A DNA stretch of 64,000 nt. Origin: Chromobotia macracanthus (taxonomy: Eukaryota > Chordata > Actinopteri > Cypriniformes > Botiidae). Positions 1 through 11,008 of this stretch are shown piece by piece. A model generated the notes under the pieces. It was not told where the DNA came from. It did no database searches and saw only the letters and a list, made by a program, of their open reading frames with translations. The stretch lies in NCBI GenBank assembly GCA_036877525.1, contig JAZGTH010000099.1:1-64000 (forward strand). Reading direction: 5' to 3'. Position 1 is the stretch's first letter; each line of letters begins with the position of its first letter. Position numbers and translations under genes: made by a program.

Positions 1-5
1 TGGGT

Positions 6-21
6 GGCTCTGAAAAGAGCC
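6..21 (-). terminator. Histone 3' stem-loop of outer H2A
   Basis: On the - strand this reads GGCTCTTTTCAGAGCC, a six-base-pair stem with a TTTC loop followed by ACCCA, about 30 nt after the H2A stop. It is the SLBP-binding element of replication-dependent histone mRNA. The downstream purine-rich U7 site would lie outside the window. Confidence 0.95.
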
Positions 22-51
22 TTTGTGGTCTCCAAATAAACTGCGGTGAGT

Positions 52-438
52 TTATTTGGTCTTGGCGGGCTTGTCGGTCTTCTTGGGCAGCAGCACAGCC
101 TGGATGTTCGGCAGAACGCCGCCCTGAGCGATAGTCACGCCGCCAAGGAGTTTGTTGAGCTCCTCGTCGTTACGCACCGCCAGCTGCAGGTGACGGGGAA
201 TGATGCGAGTCTTCTTGTTGTCCCGAGCGGCGTTTCCGGCGAGCTCCAGAATCTCAGCGGTCAGATACTCGAGCACAGCGGCCAGATAAACGGGAGCACC
301 AGCACCGACGCGCTCAGCGTAGTTACCCTTGCGGAGGAGTCTGTGAACACGGCCAACAGGGAACTGAAGCCCCGCTCTAGAGGAGCGAGTCTTTGCCTTC
401 GCTCGGGCCTTGCCGCCGGTTTTACCTCTACCGCTCAT
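52..438 (-). CDS. Histone H2A, replication-dependent (left outer copy)
   Basis: A 128-residue intronless protein starting MSGRGKTGGKARAKAK and ending KKTDKPAKTK. The histone fold spans about residues 17-100, with the acidic-patch segment RNDEELNKLL near residues 88-97 and the ubiquitylatable lysine pair in LLPKKTDK near the C terminus. There is no SQEF/SQEY tail, so it is not H2A.X, and it lacks H2A.Z signatures. The start is the first ATG after a promoter with two CCAAT motifs. This protein is identical to the other three H2A copies in the window. It lies at the outer end of the left arm and is separated from the inner histone block by a provirus and the DIRS-like relic. A longer antisense open frame over it is a coding-bias shadow. 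Confidence 0.97.
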   Translation of the reverse strand: MSGRGKTGGKARAKAKTRSSRAGLQFPVGRVHRLLRKGNYAERVGAGAPVYLAAVLEYLTAEILELAGNAARDNKKTRIIPRHLQLAVRNDEELNKLLGGVTIAQGGVLPNIQAVLLPKKTDKPAKTK

Positions 439-600
439 TTTGCTTCTTTTAGATCACCAACCGAAAATAAATCGTTTTGCTGCCGTTTCCAGTATTTGAA
501 CTCGCCTGACAGACGTTCATTGGCTGGAGCCTGTGAAACTTTCAAACCAATCAGTCAACTTCCCTCCAAATGAAATCCCATTGTTTCTGCCTGCTTCGTT
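439..600 (-). promoter_or_regulatory. Promoter of left outer H2A
   Basis: Upstream of the ATG on the - strand are two CCAAT motifs in opposite orientation (ATTGG on + at 519-523, CCAAT on + at 547-551), about 25 nt apart. The same spacing precedes every H2A copy here. A weak AT-rich TATA-like stretch lies at about 489-500. CCAAT pairs are typical of S-phase histone promoters (NF-Y); function is inferred. Confidence 0.7.
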
Positions 601-1477
601 TTCACAGTTGTGAACAGGAAGCGTAATAATGAATAAAATCGCTCCTTTATAAAGCGATTAAAAAAAGCAAGTAGGGAAAATGAACTGCAATAGACACAAT
701 TTTAGCTTTAGGCTCAGTGCGCACAAAATGATTTCATACCGATTTCTTTTTTGGTGTTTGACAAACGTGAATGCAGGAGGGTGATCAATCAAGCCACATG
801 AACACAGCAAGATTTCCTCTATTCATGAAGACAAAGAAACATTAAAAGCATAAAATTGTAAACCATGAAAATAAGTGTAACTTTTGTTATGTTTTGATAT
901 ATTGTTACTTAAAAATTTACAAGTCATACTGAAGGTTTGCAGGTTTAACTCTTAACACGGACATTTACTTATAAAAAGCAGCTATTTAAGATAAAACCAT
1001 AATGTGACAGTAATTTCTTAATTTCTGTCATGAGTACATGTCAATCCTAAAAAATAAACACAAACACACTGCATGTTCACGTGATAACATAATTAGTCAT
1101 CATCAGTAATGATTTAAGTTTAAAATGATGAATTGACAAATTTGCACGATATGACATGCAATTGTGCATTATGTTATTGTTCAAAATTCACAAGATTATT
1201 TGTTTTGACACTTTATTGATATAATTACTATTGACTCATTGTAAATAGCATCAGTTTCTGGCCACGTCTGTCAAATCTGAACAGGATGGAGAAAATACAG
1301 ACATTTTATAAAATGTGGACTATATTTACTTAAGAATAACATTTAAAATCATCAACATCACCTCACAACAATTTAACTTAAAAAATGATATATATTATAT
1401 TATATATAATGATATATATATTTCCGGTTGGAACAAGTTTGAAAGAAAAGGCGTCATGCCAATAGTTACTGTGTCTG
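601..1477. other. AT-rich spacer between H2A and provirus
   Basis: No gene is visible. The stretch is AT-rich and includes a self-complementary TATATA block at about 1388-1422. It is mirrored at about 38611-39490 in the right arm. Bases 1473-1477 are GTCTG, the target-site copy next to the provirus. Confidence 0.6.
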
Positions 1478-1863
1478 TGTAAGATTATAATTTAGTTTGC
1501 TGTGTTTGTATCATCTATTTTCTTCAATACCAGATTAACTGGATGTCATGAGGAAGAACCTTCAGCAGAGCTCTGGGAGCAAGAGACACAGACACTAGAA
1601 TGTGGTTGACTCAAGCTCCTTTATTTCCTCATCAGAAGCAGATTACATAGAACAGAACAAGATGCACCTAAAACTGTCTCAAGCAATCAAATAGCTGAAG
1701 TATATTTTATTACCATATACGATTAGAAACAACAGCTTCAGGGTGCCATCTAGACTTCCTTATGCAACAGAGTATATGTCATTAGAAAAGAGATATCAAT
1801 ACCCATTAACCCTTAAGGGGTTTTGACTATATTCATTAGTGCAGGGAACTCAATAATCTAACA
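1478..1863 (-). repeat. 3' LTR of left provirus (386 bp)
   Basis: Bounded by TGT...ACA. On the - strand it starts TGTTAGATTATTGAG and ends with AATCTTACA. U3 carries a TATA-like GGTAATAAAATA; an AATAAA poly(A) signal sits just before the segment shared with the 5' LTR. The last ~150 bp matches the 5' LTR well, but U3 matches only at its first ~35 bp. Confidence 0.92.
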
Positions 1864-2050
1864 ATTGGTCACTTTAAGTCATTTATGACTTACCAATTAG
1901 TTTCACGCACTAATGTTATCATTAATAATAAACAGTAAAATTTCAAAATAAAGAATAATATGCAAAGAAATAATTTCAACCAAGGGATTACGGCCGGGCT
2001 AGACAGATGTATTACCTCTGTCCCCAGAATCCATCCAGACCCACAGTCAC

Positions 2051-3207
2051 CTAGTCCCCTGATCTTACATTTGCAATATGATAACCTTTCATAAACACAC
2101 TTATTGATGATTTTAATGCACAGCGAATCATAGCCATAATACAAGGCCATAAACAAAGCAAAATCAAAATGCATGCAATAACCAAAGCAATTACTATCAT
2201 CCAGTGTTCGATTTTACTGAACAGACTGGAAAAACCAACACTCCAATCCAAATCACTTTCATTCCTTTCTCTGCTTGTCAGATCAGCAACTGCTTTGGTG
2301 ATGTTTTGAATTCCTTGATCAATCAGGTGTCCATCTGCATCATTATCTGGAACATAAGTACAGCAAACATCCCCAGCAATAGCGCAAACACCACCTTGAG
2401 AGGCTGTTAATTGGTCTAATACCAATCTGTGTTGTAATGTCATTAATCTTAAACCTCTCAACTCTGCTTTGATACCATTATATAATTGTGTACTAGTATT
2501 CATAAATTTGATTAGCTCATATCTAGTTACCTCAACAAATTTGTAAATTAGAAATTCCTACCCCGGCTACTATTGAAATCTTTCCCATTTTGTCCAAAGC
2601 CTATGTTCCTTTGGTGCTGGATTTGATCTAGAAATTGCAGGTGTGTTGCCTCTATCGGTTAATTCCCTTTTTTTCTGTTTAATTTCATCTGACCTCCAAC
2701 TATTATTATTGTAGGTGCTGGTTTTACCAAAGCACACCTTCCTGTCCCCGTCAATACTGTATATATTTTATGCCCACACAGCCACCACCAGTCTGAGGAT
2801 AATCGTGTTCCCTTACCGTCTGGAATTGATGGGTGACTGTAATTATTTGGTGTACAATATTTTGTACAATGGTCTTGGACTGTGAAATTAGCCTTTCTCC
2901 AATTTAGTTGATTGTCCATTAATTCTAATCCTACTCTCTGTTTTTTTACATTTATTCTCATCAATGTGTAGAATACCCATTTCATACCCTTGCAAACAAC
3001 TTAAACAACATCCTCCAGCAGTGGAAGTGTTCCAAATCTTCCTACAAAATTTCTGGTATGTTTCCTAACCCTTTCTTCTTTTCTTTTAATACACCAAAGC
3101 CCCTTTGGTATTTTACTAACAACCCCCAGAACAGCTGCTATTTGCGGAACACTTCCTATATTTGTCAAAAATGGTTTGGTTTGATTGTATGGATTATTGC
3201 ATGGCAA
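2051..3207 (-). pseudogene. env remnant (surface fragments plus transmembrane subunit)
   Basis: The transmembrane subunit is the best preserved part (2051-2503, 150 codons). It has a heptad-rich ectodomain, then GVCAIAGDVCC, which is the CX6CC motif of gamma-type Env proteins, then one strong membrane helix near residues 103-128 (MIVIALVIACILILLCLW) and a short tail. Upstream surface-subunit pieces (about 2659-3207) lie in different frames and are too decayed to place domains. Frameshifts separate the surface and transmembrane parts, so no envelope protein can be made. The + strand frame over it is a shadow. Confidence 0.85.
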
Positions 3208-3521
3208 TGGATGTGACCATTTTTTTTTACATCCAGGTCATTGCTACTAGAACACATTCCATATTAATTTTATCCTGTGGTGCTTCTACTTCCCACCTAG
3301 CTGAATAAGAGCTTTGTGGGAGCAGGGTACACACATAACAATTACATTTAATGTTGCTTGTCTTTACAGTGAAATTGGCTAGTCTCCACCACATATTAGT
3401 TGCATATGAATGTGGTGGAAGAAAGGCAAATGTTTCTAATCTTCAGCCGACAAGTGGCCCCCTCACTCACTATAAGAATTAAGATCTTTTGTCTGGCACA
3501 AGCTCTCTCTCCAGTGCCCTT

Positions 3522-4758
3522 CTACACACTCTGGGAAGGCTTAGACACACGGACAGGTTGTCTATGCCTCTCAGTCTCCAACTGTATCACAGGGTCTGGC
3601 AGGTGTTTCAGTCGAGATGCGTGGATCCACTGTGGCTGGTGATCAGTCAGCACTCCAGTTCTGGACACTGCAATCACTGTAGCCGGCTCCAGATATTTTG
3701 GTTCTCCAACAGCTACTGGTTTCAGACTTCAAATTAGCACCTGTTGTCCTGGAACAAAGTTAAGGGTAGGCTTATCTGATGGAATAGGACGAGAAAGAGA
3801 AACATCAGCACATCCAGAATTCAGTTTATCAATTAGGGAAATCACATGGTCATCCAGGATCACCTCCATGTCACCTAGGGAAGAAACGCCTGCGCGGCCT
3901 TTGACCCAGGGGGTCGGGAAAGGCCTACCCATCAATACCTCAAATGGAGAATATTTAGTCATTGAGGATGGGGTCATTCTCATTTTGGCCAACTCGGCTG
4001 GTAATATGTCAGGCCACTTTTTTCCTGTCTCCATACAAACCTTCATTATTTTATCTTTTATTGTACAATTCGTTCTCTCAACCACACCGGACCACCATAA
4101 GGGTGGTACGGAATGTTATAGTGCCAATCTAGTCTTAGCCAACAGTTTGGTCACTTTTGATGTGAATGGTGTGCCATTATTACTCTCAATTGTTGTGGGT
4201 ATACCGAAACAAGGAATTCCTTCTCTAGATAATATCCTAACTACCGTTTTTGCATCCTCTTTGGCACATGGAAATATTTCAGGCCACTTTGAAAACCTAT
4301 CCACAATAGTCAGCATATACTTCAGATTTCCTACTGCTGGAATATGAGTGAAATCTATTTGGAGACACTGAAAAGGTGCTTCTGGAAATGGCAAAGCGTC
4401 ATGTGGTGTTTTACTTTTTCGTTTGGGCACATGTCAGACATGAGTCTATGATTAATATGACCATTTTTGCTGTGTCCTTTATGCAATATAGGCGATTAAT
4501 CATCTGTGTAACTTTAGACACACTATTGTGTGAAACACCATGATAATGTCTTATCAATACCACTAGGGACAATTATGGCAGCGCAATTCTGCCATTCTTG
4601 TCTCTAATTAAGCCTTCTACATCTGGGGCACACCCATTCTCTGCCCAGTATTTCAGATCATCCTCTGTTGGTTGGCTCTGCAATATTTTTAGATCTGTAT
4701 CTGGCACGCACGATAAATGTGCAAATATCATTGTCCCTGCTTCCCTATCAGACCTTCT
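3522..4758 (-). pseudogene. Integrase remnant of pol
   Basis: All three integrase domains can be traced. An N-terminal HHCC-type region (RHYHGVSHN ... SCLTCAQ) is followed by a core with first catalytic Asp in QIDFTHI, then ESNNGTPF where relatives have an Asp in the DNG motif, then the Glu in VVERTN. A C-terminal domain ends near QWIHASRLKHLPD. In-frame stops occur after the core and before the C-terminal domain. The Asp-to-Asn change would itself remove catalysis. The same lesions are in the right copy. Confidence 0.87.
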
Positions 4759-5172
4759 CTAATATGGGGAAAACTCTCCATGTTCCGCAGCCCTTTTCGC
4801 CATTTCATCTGCCCATCTATTACCTACAGCTTCTGGTTCATTGCCTTGGGCATGACCTTTCACTTTCACAACTGCCAGCTCAGATGGCAGCATTACTGTC
4901 TGTAACAAATCTCCTACCAACTCTGCGTGTGATATTGGTTTACCCTCAGATGTCTGAAAATTGTGTCTTGCCCAGGTTTTAGCAAAATCTTGAACTATGC
5001 TGTAAGCGTACTTACTGTCTGTGTATATTGTGGCTCTTTTGCCTTTTGTGAGCTCGCATGCTCTTGTCAATGCAATCAATTCTGCAGCTTGTGCTGAATT
5101 ATGATATTGCAGGCGGTATGCCTCCAACCTCTCACCTTCCAACGTCACAATTGCATATTCGCACAAATACAC
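4759..5172 (-). pseudogene. RNase H remnant of pol
   Basis: A 137-codon open stretch with RNase H landmarks: an Asp in IYTDSKYAYSIV, an alpha-C-like basic segment, KVKGHAQG, and the late Asp in NRWADEMAK, with AELIALTRA supplying the Glu. It overlaps the preceding connection-domain frame by 28 nt in another frame, so it is cut off from RT by a frameshift. Confidence 0.85.
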
Positions 5173-6732
5173 CCCATCAGACGGCTTTGAACATGAACCA
5201 TCTGTTTAGAGGTGTACCCCCCATCCAGGGGCGTATCTTTCAGATCGACCCTGGCTGAAGTGGAACTTTCAATTTCAGTCATGCAGTCGTGAGGTTTTAC
5301 CTCGTTTATTAATGTTGATAGGCCACAGAGCGACTGTATTGCAGGGCAAACCAACTTCAAGACCGAAGTTGGTTTGATTGTCAAAGTCTCTGTGGTCAGA
5401 AGTGCTGCTTCATAACCTGACCTTCTCTGAGCCGTCATGTGTTGTGTTTTCAAATTGTGCAATATCACGTTTACCTGATGTGTGGTATACAGTGTCAAAG
5501 GGTGTGACAATACAATTTTCTCAGTCATCTTTACCATCTCTGCCGCCGCAGCCACTGCACGCAGGCATGCAGGCATGCCATTGACTATTGGGTCTAATTG
5601 CCTGGACAGATATGAGACTGGGCGGGGATTTCTGCCATGATCTTGTGTCAAGACCCCTATTGCAACACCCATGGCCTCCCCTGCGTATAAGTGAAGCGGT
5701 TTTGTATAGTCTGGGAGCCCCAGTGCAGGTGCGGAAGTAATGGCAGTCTTTAATTCTTCAAAATGTTGTTCTGCCTCAGCAGTCCAGGCCAATGAGTCCC
5801 TTGGACCCATGCCATGCTTTATCATGGAGCACAATACCTTGTCATGGTATGCACAATCAGGTATCCATGCATGACAGTAATTCACCAGACTGAGAAAACT
5901 TTGCAGCTGTGTAACATTGTCCGGAGTTTTCACAGTCTTTATCAGCTGCACCCGTTCAGTTGAAATGGTCTTTTGTCCTTCAGAGATAATATGTCCCAGG
6001 TAATGGACCTTGGGCTGTACCCATTGCAGCTTGTCATTCGAGACTTTAAATCCTGCTTTTGCAAGTATGTTACAGACAACAACCGAGGCCTGTAAGCAGT
6101 TAGACTCCGTCTCCGCTGAAATCAGTAAGTCATCTGCATACTGTAAGACAGACTGTGGATGGCATATTGGTTATTGTGTCCAGGACATGTTTCACCACAG
6201 CAGAGAAGACAGCCGGGCTGTCAATGAAACCCTGAGCCAATCTAGTCCAGGTGTATTGCGTACCTTTAAATGTGAATGCGAACAGAGGCTGCGTGTCCGC
6301 ATGCACAGGTATGGAAAAGAAGGCTGCACACAGATCCACCACTGTGAAATGTGTGTGGTTGTACGGTATGTAATTCAAAATCGTTGGTACGTCAGGCACA
6401 ATTGGTGCCAGAGGAATTATCAATTAATTAATTGCCCTTAAATCTTGTGTCAAACGCCAGGTGTTACCATCAGCTTTCTTAACTGGATTGACTGGCATAT
6501 TGTATGGTGAGTGGATGGGGACAATAACCCCCTGCTTCAAGAAACTATCAATGATTGGTTGAATACCTTCCACCTTTTCAGGTGATAGCGGATATTGTTT
6601 AATGTATACTGGCTTGCGTGTTTTCAGTTTAGCTTTGTAGGAAGGTACTTCAACAAGTCCAGTTTCATCCTTGTATTGCGACCACAGTTTTGGGTCTACT
6701 TCAACAATATTGTTCTTGATATTTGTTGCCAA
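5145..6732 (-). pseudogene. Reverse transcriptase and connection domain remnant
   Basis: From 6732 downward: an RT fingers region ending DLRAIN, then an in-frame TAA. The next segment carries the first catalytic Asp (TVVDLCAAFFSIPV) and LAQGFIDSPAVF. A frameshift follows just before the YADD catalytic motif at 6129-6140, which reads in the frame of the 5145-5951 segment (LGHIISEG, then QLQSFLSLVNYC). The connection domain continues to about 5145. In this left copy the frame stays open through 5341-5390, whereas the right copy has a TGA there because of a hairpin-associated 3-nt difference. Confidence 0.9.
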
Positions 6733-7039
6733 GTTTGTGCATGAGATCTCTTCCTAAAAGATTAAGGGGAGAATTTGGAATGATCACAAATTCCTGAAAT
6801 AAAATTGGATGATCAGGCACCCTCACCTCAATGGCAGGTGTCATGTGACAAATAACGTCAGTCCCTGAAACCCCTACAGAGCGCATTGTGCGATTTGTGA
6901 TTGGCTCTTCATATAATTTATCAGAAATTGATGAGCATGTCGCTCCTGTATCCATAAGAAACGAATAATGTACCCCATTTACTGTTAAGTGTATAATTGG
7001 TAGTTCATCAGGGTGATTATTAAAAGAAAAGCAAATCAT
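6701..7039 (-). pseudogene. Retroviral aspartic protease remnant
   Basis: A 112-codon frame with the active-site motif FLMDTGATCS near residues 28-37 and the flap-distal LLGRDLM near the C terminus, the usual Asp-Thr-Gly and G-R-D landmarks of retropepsins. The frame itself is open but out of frame with both the gag and RT segments, so it could not be made by simple readthrough. Confidence 0.85.
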
Positions 7040-7105
7040 TGACTGTTCACCTGGACTGACATTGCTCTGTGGGCACCCCTATTCGCTATTATATTTCCAT
7101 GAGGT

Positions 7106-8541
7106 CTAATATTCTTGTTTGTTATATTTTTTACCTTGTTCCCTGTTATATGTCTGTCTGTTTCCCTGCTGTTTAAATCCTCTGTCTCTCTCATCTTTTT
7201 CTCTCTTGCAACACTCTTTAACCCAGTGACCTACACGCCCACAATAGTTGCACACATCACCTCTACGAATTACCCCCCGGGGAGGGCCACCACAATATTT
7301 AGGGCCTCCCTGTTTCCTGTTTTCTTCAGTAAATGACATCGCAGCCATTCGCTTCTGCGGGTTCCACCAACATAACTTCCTGTTTTGGCTTAGGCAAGAA
7401 AGAGATGAACCCCCAAATGCATCTAGTTCTCTTATGCATTTGCAGAAGTCTTCTACACTTTGCTGCATTAAATTTACAGTAGTCACACAAAGTAACTGTG
7501 TCAGATCAGGTTTCATGTTGTTCAAGCACGTATTTATAAATAATGGTGCCATTTCAGCGTTTAATGGGATGCGAGCGTCCTCCCCCCACACACGTTTCAA
7601 ACGGTTAACAAAAACAGAAGCACTCTCTCCCTTGTTCTGCTTTGTATTTGTTGCATGTGTTAAATCTCTACATACGCGAGCACGCGTATCTAAGAACGTT
7701 TTTACCTGCTGAAAAAAATGCAGTGACATTATCAGATTCAGCCCACCAAAATTTGTGAGGATCCCTTGCTATACCTCCGCCCTGTACCTCAGTATTGTTA
7801 AAATTCAGAGCTGGTATTTCCTCCATAAGAGAATTTTCAGTAACATCATCTCCCAATACTCGCAACAATATAGCACGATAGTCTGCCCCTGTCAACTGGG
7901 CATATTGTGTATGCGATCACAAAACATCGACAGATTTGGTAGAATTATTTGGGTTTGGTAAATATTTGCATATTGTATCAATGTCTGTCATTGTTGCTGG
8001 TTTAATAACAATTTTTGGACCCTCTTTCAAAAATGTCATAGCTGGCTGAGATACACTTCCTGTCTTATTTTCTTTGGTCGTGTTAAAAACAGGAAATGAA
8101 GTATGCACTTCTTGATCAAATTCAGCGAGAGAGGGATATAGTGATGTGCTAGATTGTACATTACATTCAGGTAAATCTTCTACCATTTTGACAGCTGTTT
8201 CATATGATTGCGGCTGTTTTGCAGGCATCTTTTTATTAGATTTTTCAGGTTTTTCGGGACCCTAATCCCATATTTCTTTCATTTTTTCCAAATTTCATAT
8301 GATTCTGTCGTATATTTATAGTCCCATTCAGGGTCACCCCAACCACCTTTGACCATGGATTTCATGGATCATCTTTCTTAAAAGAACCTTTTCTGGGGTA
8401 TGTTTCAATTTGCGGTCCAGAGCTTTCGGACCATCCGGCCAAATTATCAACAAATGGTTGTGTCCAATAACCCATATTATTCCTGAACATAAAATCTACA
8501 AGCGTTTAGCCTGGTATTGGACAAGATTTTTCTTGCCCCAT
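7106..8541 (-). pseudogene. gag remnant
   Basis: The start at 8539-8541 reads MGQEKSCP, a myristoylation-type MGQ start as in gammaretroviral Gag, but a stop follows after 11 codons. Three longer pieces remain (7917-8228, 7668-7895, 7106-7729), separated by an in-frame TGA and a frameshift. The last piece holds capsid-like sequence and one nucleocapsid zinc knuckle, CNYCGRVGHWVKEC (CX2CX4HX4C), followed by a basic tail. A single knuckle fits gamma-type viruses. Confidence 0.87.
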
Positions 8542-8888
8542 ACTCAGCAAATCAACAAAATACAATTACTGGACAAAACAAACATAAAACTGAAGACTCC
8601 CCACAAAATCCAATACTTTTTTTTTTAGACCCGTTGACGCCACAAGCGGGTAAAACGTGCTGTGTGCCTCTCGAGTACTAGGGTGAATGTTGGCCCGTGC
8701 TTTACACCACGGAGTGCACACTACAGAACAGTATGTGAGTCAGAAGTAGTGAATCTAATGACCCCGTATAAACATCCAACAGCAAGAACACAGAATAAGG
8801 AAACAACCTGTGGCCAGTCCACCTGTGGCTGGACTGTTGGGATAAACCTCAAACACAGTGCATTCTCTGTCCCAAGTCGCTGGAGAGT

Positions 8889-8906
8889 AACGCGGATGAG
8901 TCCCCA
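8889..8906 (-). other. Primer-binding site of left provirus
   Basis: Two bases inside the 5' LTR the - strand reads TGGGGACTCATCCGCGTT. By eye it matches 14 of 18 positions of the tRNA-Pro type site used by many gammaretroviruses. The exact tRNA is uncertain. Confidence 0.7.
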
Positions 8907-8908
8907 GT

Positions 8909-9366
8909 TGTAAGATTATAATTTAGTTTGCTGTGTTTGGATAAACCTTTTCTTCACTACCAGATTAATTGGATGTCGTAAGGTACCTTCAGCAGAGCTC
9001 TGGGAGCAAGAGACACTAGAGTGTGGTTGACTCAAGCTCGTTTATTTCCTCATCAGAAGCAGTGTTAGATTATTTGGTTCCCGCACTCATGTGTATTAAT
9101 AGTCATAAGTGACATATAGTCCCTTAGAAATAGATAAGTATTCTGTATTTTGCTGTGAGAAATATGTACGTGTAAGTGCACCGTGCCCCAGAAGATGTTC
9201 CATGAAGATAAGGACAAGATGAGAAGAAACGTGATTGTCTCTAGATATTTTATAACCATATATGGAGGAAGATGCGAGCCTAGGACAGATGATTGGTCAT
9301 GTATGGGGTGCGGTACATGTTGACATTAGTTCTATTCATTAGTGCGGGGAACTAAATAATCTAACA
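8909..9366 (-). repeat. 5' LTR of left provirus (458 bp)
   Basis: Runs TGTTAGATTATTTAG to AATCTTACA on the - strand. U3 differs from the 3' LTR of the same provirus and contains an inverted copy of its own first ~38 bp at 9063-9100. A TATA-like GGTTATAAAATA and the shared AATAAA signal are present. The right-arm equivalent is 30 bp longer. Confidence 0.9.
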
Positions 9367-10313
9367 GTCTGTTTAGTATTCTTTTCATTACCCACACAAC
9401 TGAAACTGCTACTTCTCGAAAATCATCTTACTGTTTTTCCAAGTTCTTTTTTGACCTCTGATCCCATGTAAGATTCCACCATACAGCGATTTTCATGTTT
9501 CTGTGTTGAATGCAGCGTGAAGTGAACCATACTCGAAAGGTAACAAAATGTTCCCTTTCGAGGAAACTCGACACTGCGTCTGGCTTGACACTATGGGGAA
9601 TGCCTTCGGTGTGACCGGTGTCTGAATTCATGTCTAATCACGCTAATGAAACTGACCCACGGCAGTGCCAAATGCACGTCAGGTGCGCACGCAAGTAGAG
9701 CACCTGTAGAGCATGACATCAGCTTTTTTGTCTAAAGGAGCTGTTTGTCTGCTGTTTGCGTGTCGAAGCGCTAATAGACCTAGTTGCGAATAACTTCAGA
9801 AAATGCTTGCCTCCGTGTCAGGGATTTCTGACACCTGAGGATGCGCGAATTCTGTGTTGTTTGCCGGGTTGAAGAACAGTAGCTCTCAGCTCTCGAGGGA
9901 GCTGTGGGCGCATATTGCGAAGGCTTCTCACTGGAGAAGTTTTCACTCTTGTGAGCCTGGGCGGACGCCTCGCGGATCAGCTCTCACCATTGCTGAGGCT
10001 CAGCAGAGGCTCGTTCGGGGGGTCCGCAGGAGGCGTTCTCGCTTCCCCACTGAAGGGGTGCATGGTCTGCTGAGTCAGAGAAGCTTTCGTCAGTGTTCTC
10101 TGATCTGTCAAATATCATCCTGCTGCCAGCGAGCAAACAACACAGGATGTGGCTGGGGGGCGAGATCGTGGGTGAGCTTCCCCAGCCTGCCTGCTTCGCA
10201 TGTGTGGAGCTGTGGCCGGTTCATGTTTCGCTGGCATGAGAAGCCGTCTATCGCTTGTGACCGGCTGAACTGTGAAGCTCCCGTGAGCCTGTCCTTTCTC
10301 CTTCTCTGTCGTT

Positions 10314-10547
10314 TTGGTCTCTTCGCGTCCGAGTGTCAGAACATATGCGACAGCGGGTCATGCTGGTGCTGCAAGGCATGCAATCTCTGTATTGCAGGCG
10401 TACCAAGCCGACCTGCTTAAGGACCTGGATCAAGGGGAGGGGATTTCCCCTGGCGCGGTGGCTGAGCTGCACCGCTCCATGACGGCCATAGGTCATTCTA
10501 TGTCAGCTATGGTGGCAACAGAGACATCTGTGAATAAGTCTGACTGA
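10314..10547 (+). pseudogene. DIRS-type Gag-like fragment
   Basis: A 77-codon frame including AISVLQAYQADLLKDLDQGE, a segment I recognise from Gag-like ORF1 proteins of fish DIRS elements, followed by GISPGAVAELHRSMTAIG and SMSAMVATE. The surrounding frames are full of stops, so only this block of a much longer protein survives. Confidence 0.55.
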
Positions 10548-10844
10548 CGTAAGGGAGAGGGAAAGAAACTTTCTCCTTCTCTCGCCAGTCTCACCCTCTG
10601 ACACTTTTTGGCACATCTGTGCAGGTTGAGAAGTTAGAGTGGAGTACATACAGTCCAGGGCCGTCCTCAGGCTTATACCGCGCAGGTTCAGGTCTTCGTC
10701 TGGCATGCCCCTGTTTCCACCTGTTCTGATGGTCCGGCTAGTGCCCATCTAGCCCAGTGTTACTGTTTAGTGTGAGCCGGGCTGTCGCCCCGGACATTGG
10801 CGTTAGGTAGGCAGGCGGCCTGTTTTCAAGATCCCCTGGCGGAG

Positions 10845-10905
10845 GAGCTGTAGCTCACTGCTGGTGGGCTCCTTCTTAGCTAGCAGTGGAAAGGTTGAGC
10901 CCCAG
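10845..10905 (+). other. tRNA-like cassette 1 (A and B box)
   Basis: TAGCTCACTGCTGG at 10851-10864 resembles a Pol III A box and GGTTGAGCCCC at 10893-10903 a B box missing one base. The middle reads like an Ala-type anticodon arm. It does not fold into a complete tRNA by eye and lies inside the DIRS-like relic, so it is probably a degenerate tRNA-derived module. Confidence 0.35.
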
Positions 10906-10949
10906 TCTAACTTTCGGTAAAATACAGAGGTCTGTGAGGATCCCTGTCA

Positions 10950-11008
10950 GAGCTTGTCATGGTAGGCATTACTAGAACCGAGAGACCTAAGTTCGAGCCC
11001 CACTTTGA
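10950..11008 (+). other. tRNA-like cassette 2 (B box)
   Basis: GTTCGAGCCC at 10991-11000 matches a B box; the A box side (CATGGTAGGCATTAC) is weak. It lies about 100 bp after cassette 1. Confidence 0.3.

Larger units (their letters stand above)
1478..9366 (-). mobile_element. Defective endogenous retrovirus, gamma/epsilon-like (left copy)
   Basis: A 7.9 kb provirus in the order 5' LTR, PBS, gag, pro, RT, RNase H, integrase, env, 3' LTR on the - strand. It is flanked by a 5-bp duplication GTCTG at 1473-1477 and 9367-9371. The class is inferred from a tRNA-Pro-like primer site, a Gag start MGQ, a single CCHC zinc knuckle, and an Env transmembrane subunit with CX6CC. Every reading frame is broken by stops or frameshifts, so it is a relic. 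The same breaks occur in the right copy. The two LTRs differ in length and U3 content, which is abnormal for one integration. Confidence 0.93.

Noticed and set aside
46..573. Long open frame antisense to H2A (and similar 135-175 codon frames antisense to other histone genes)
   Set aside because: They recur opposite every histone copy and follow from histone codon bias; no start context, homology or stop-proximal signals of their own.
2051..8541. Possibility of an intact, expressible retroviral gene or domesticated env
   Set aside because: Every gene carries frameshifts or stops shared by both copies; the open transmembrane-subunit stretch lacks its surface part and a credible start.
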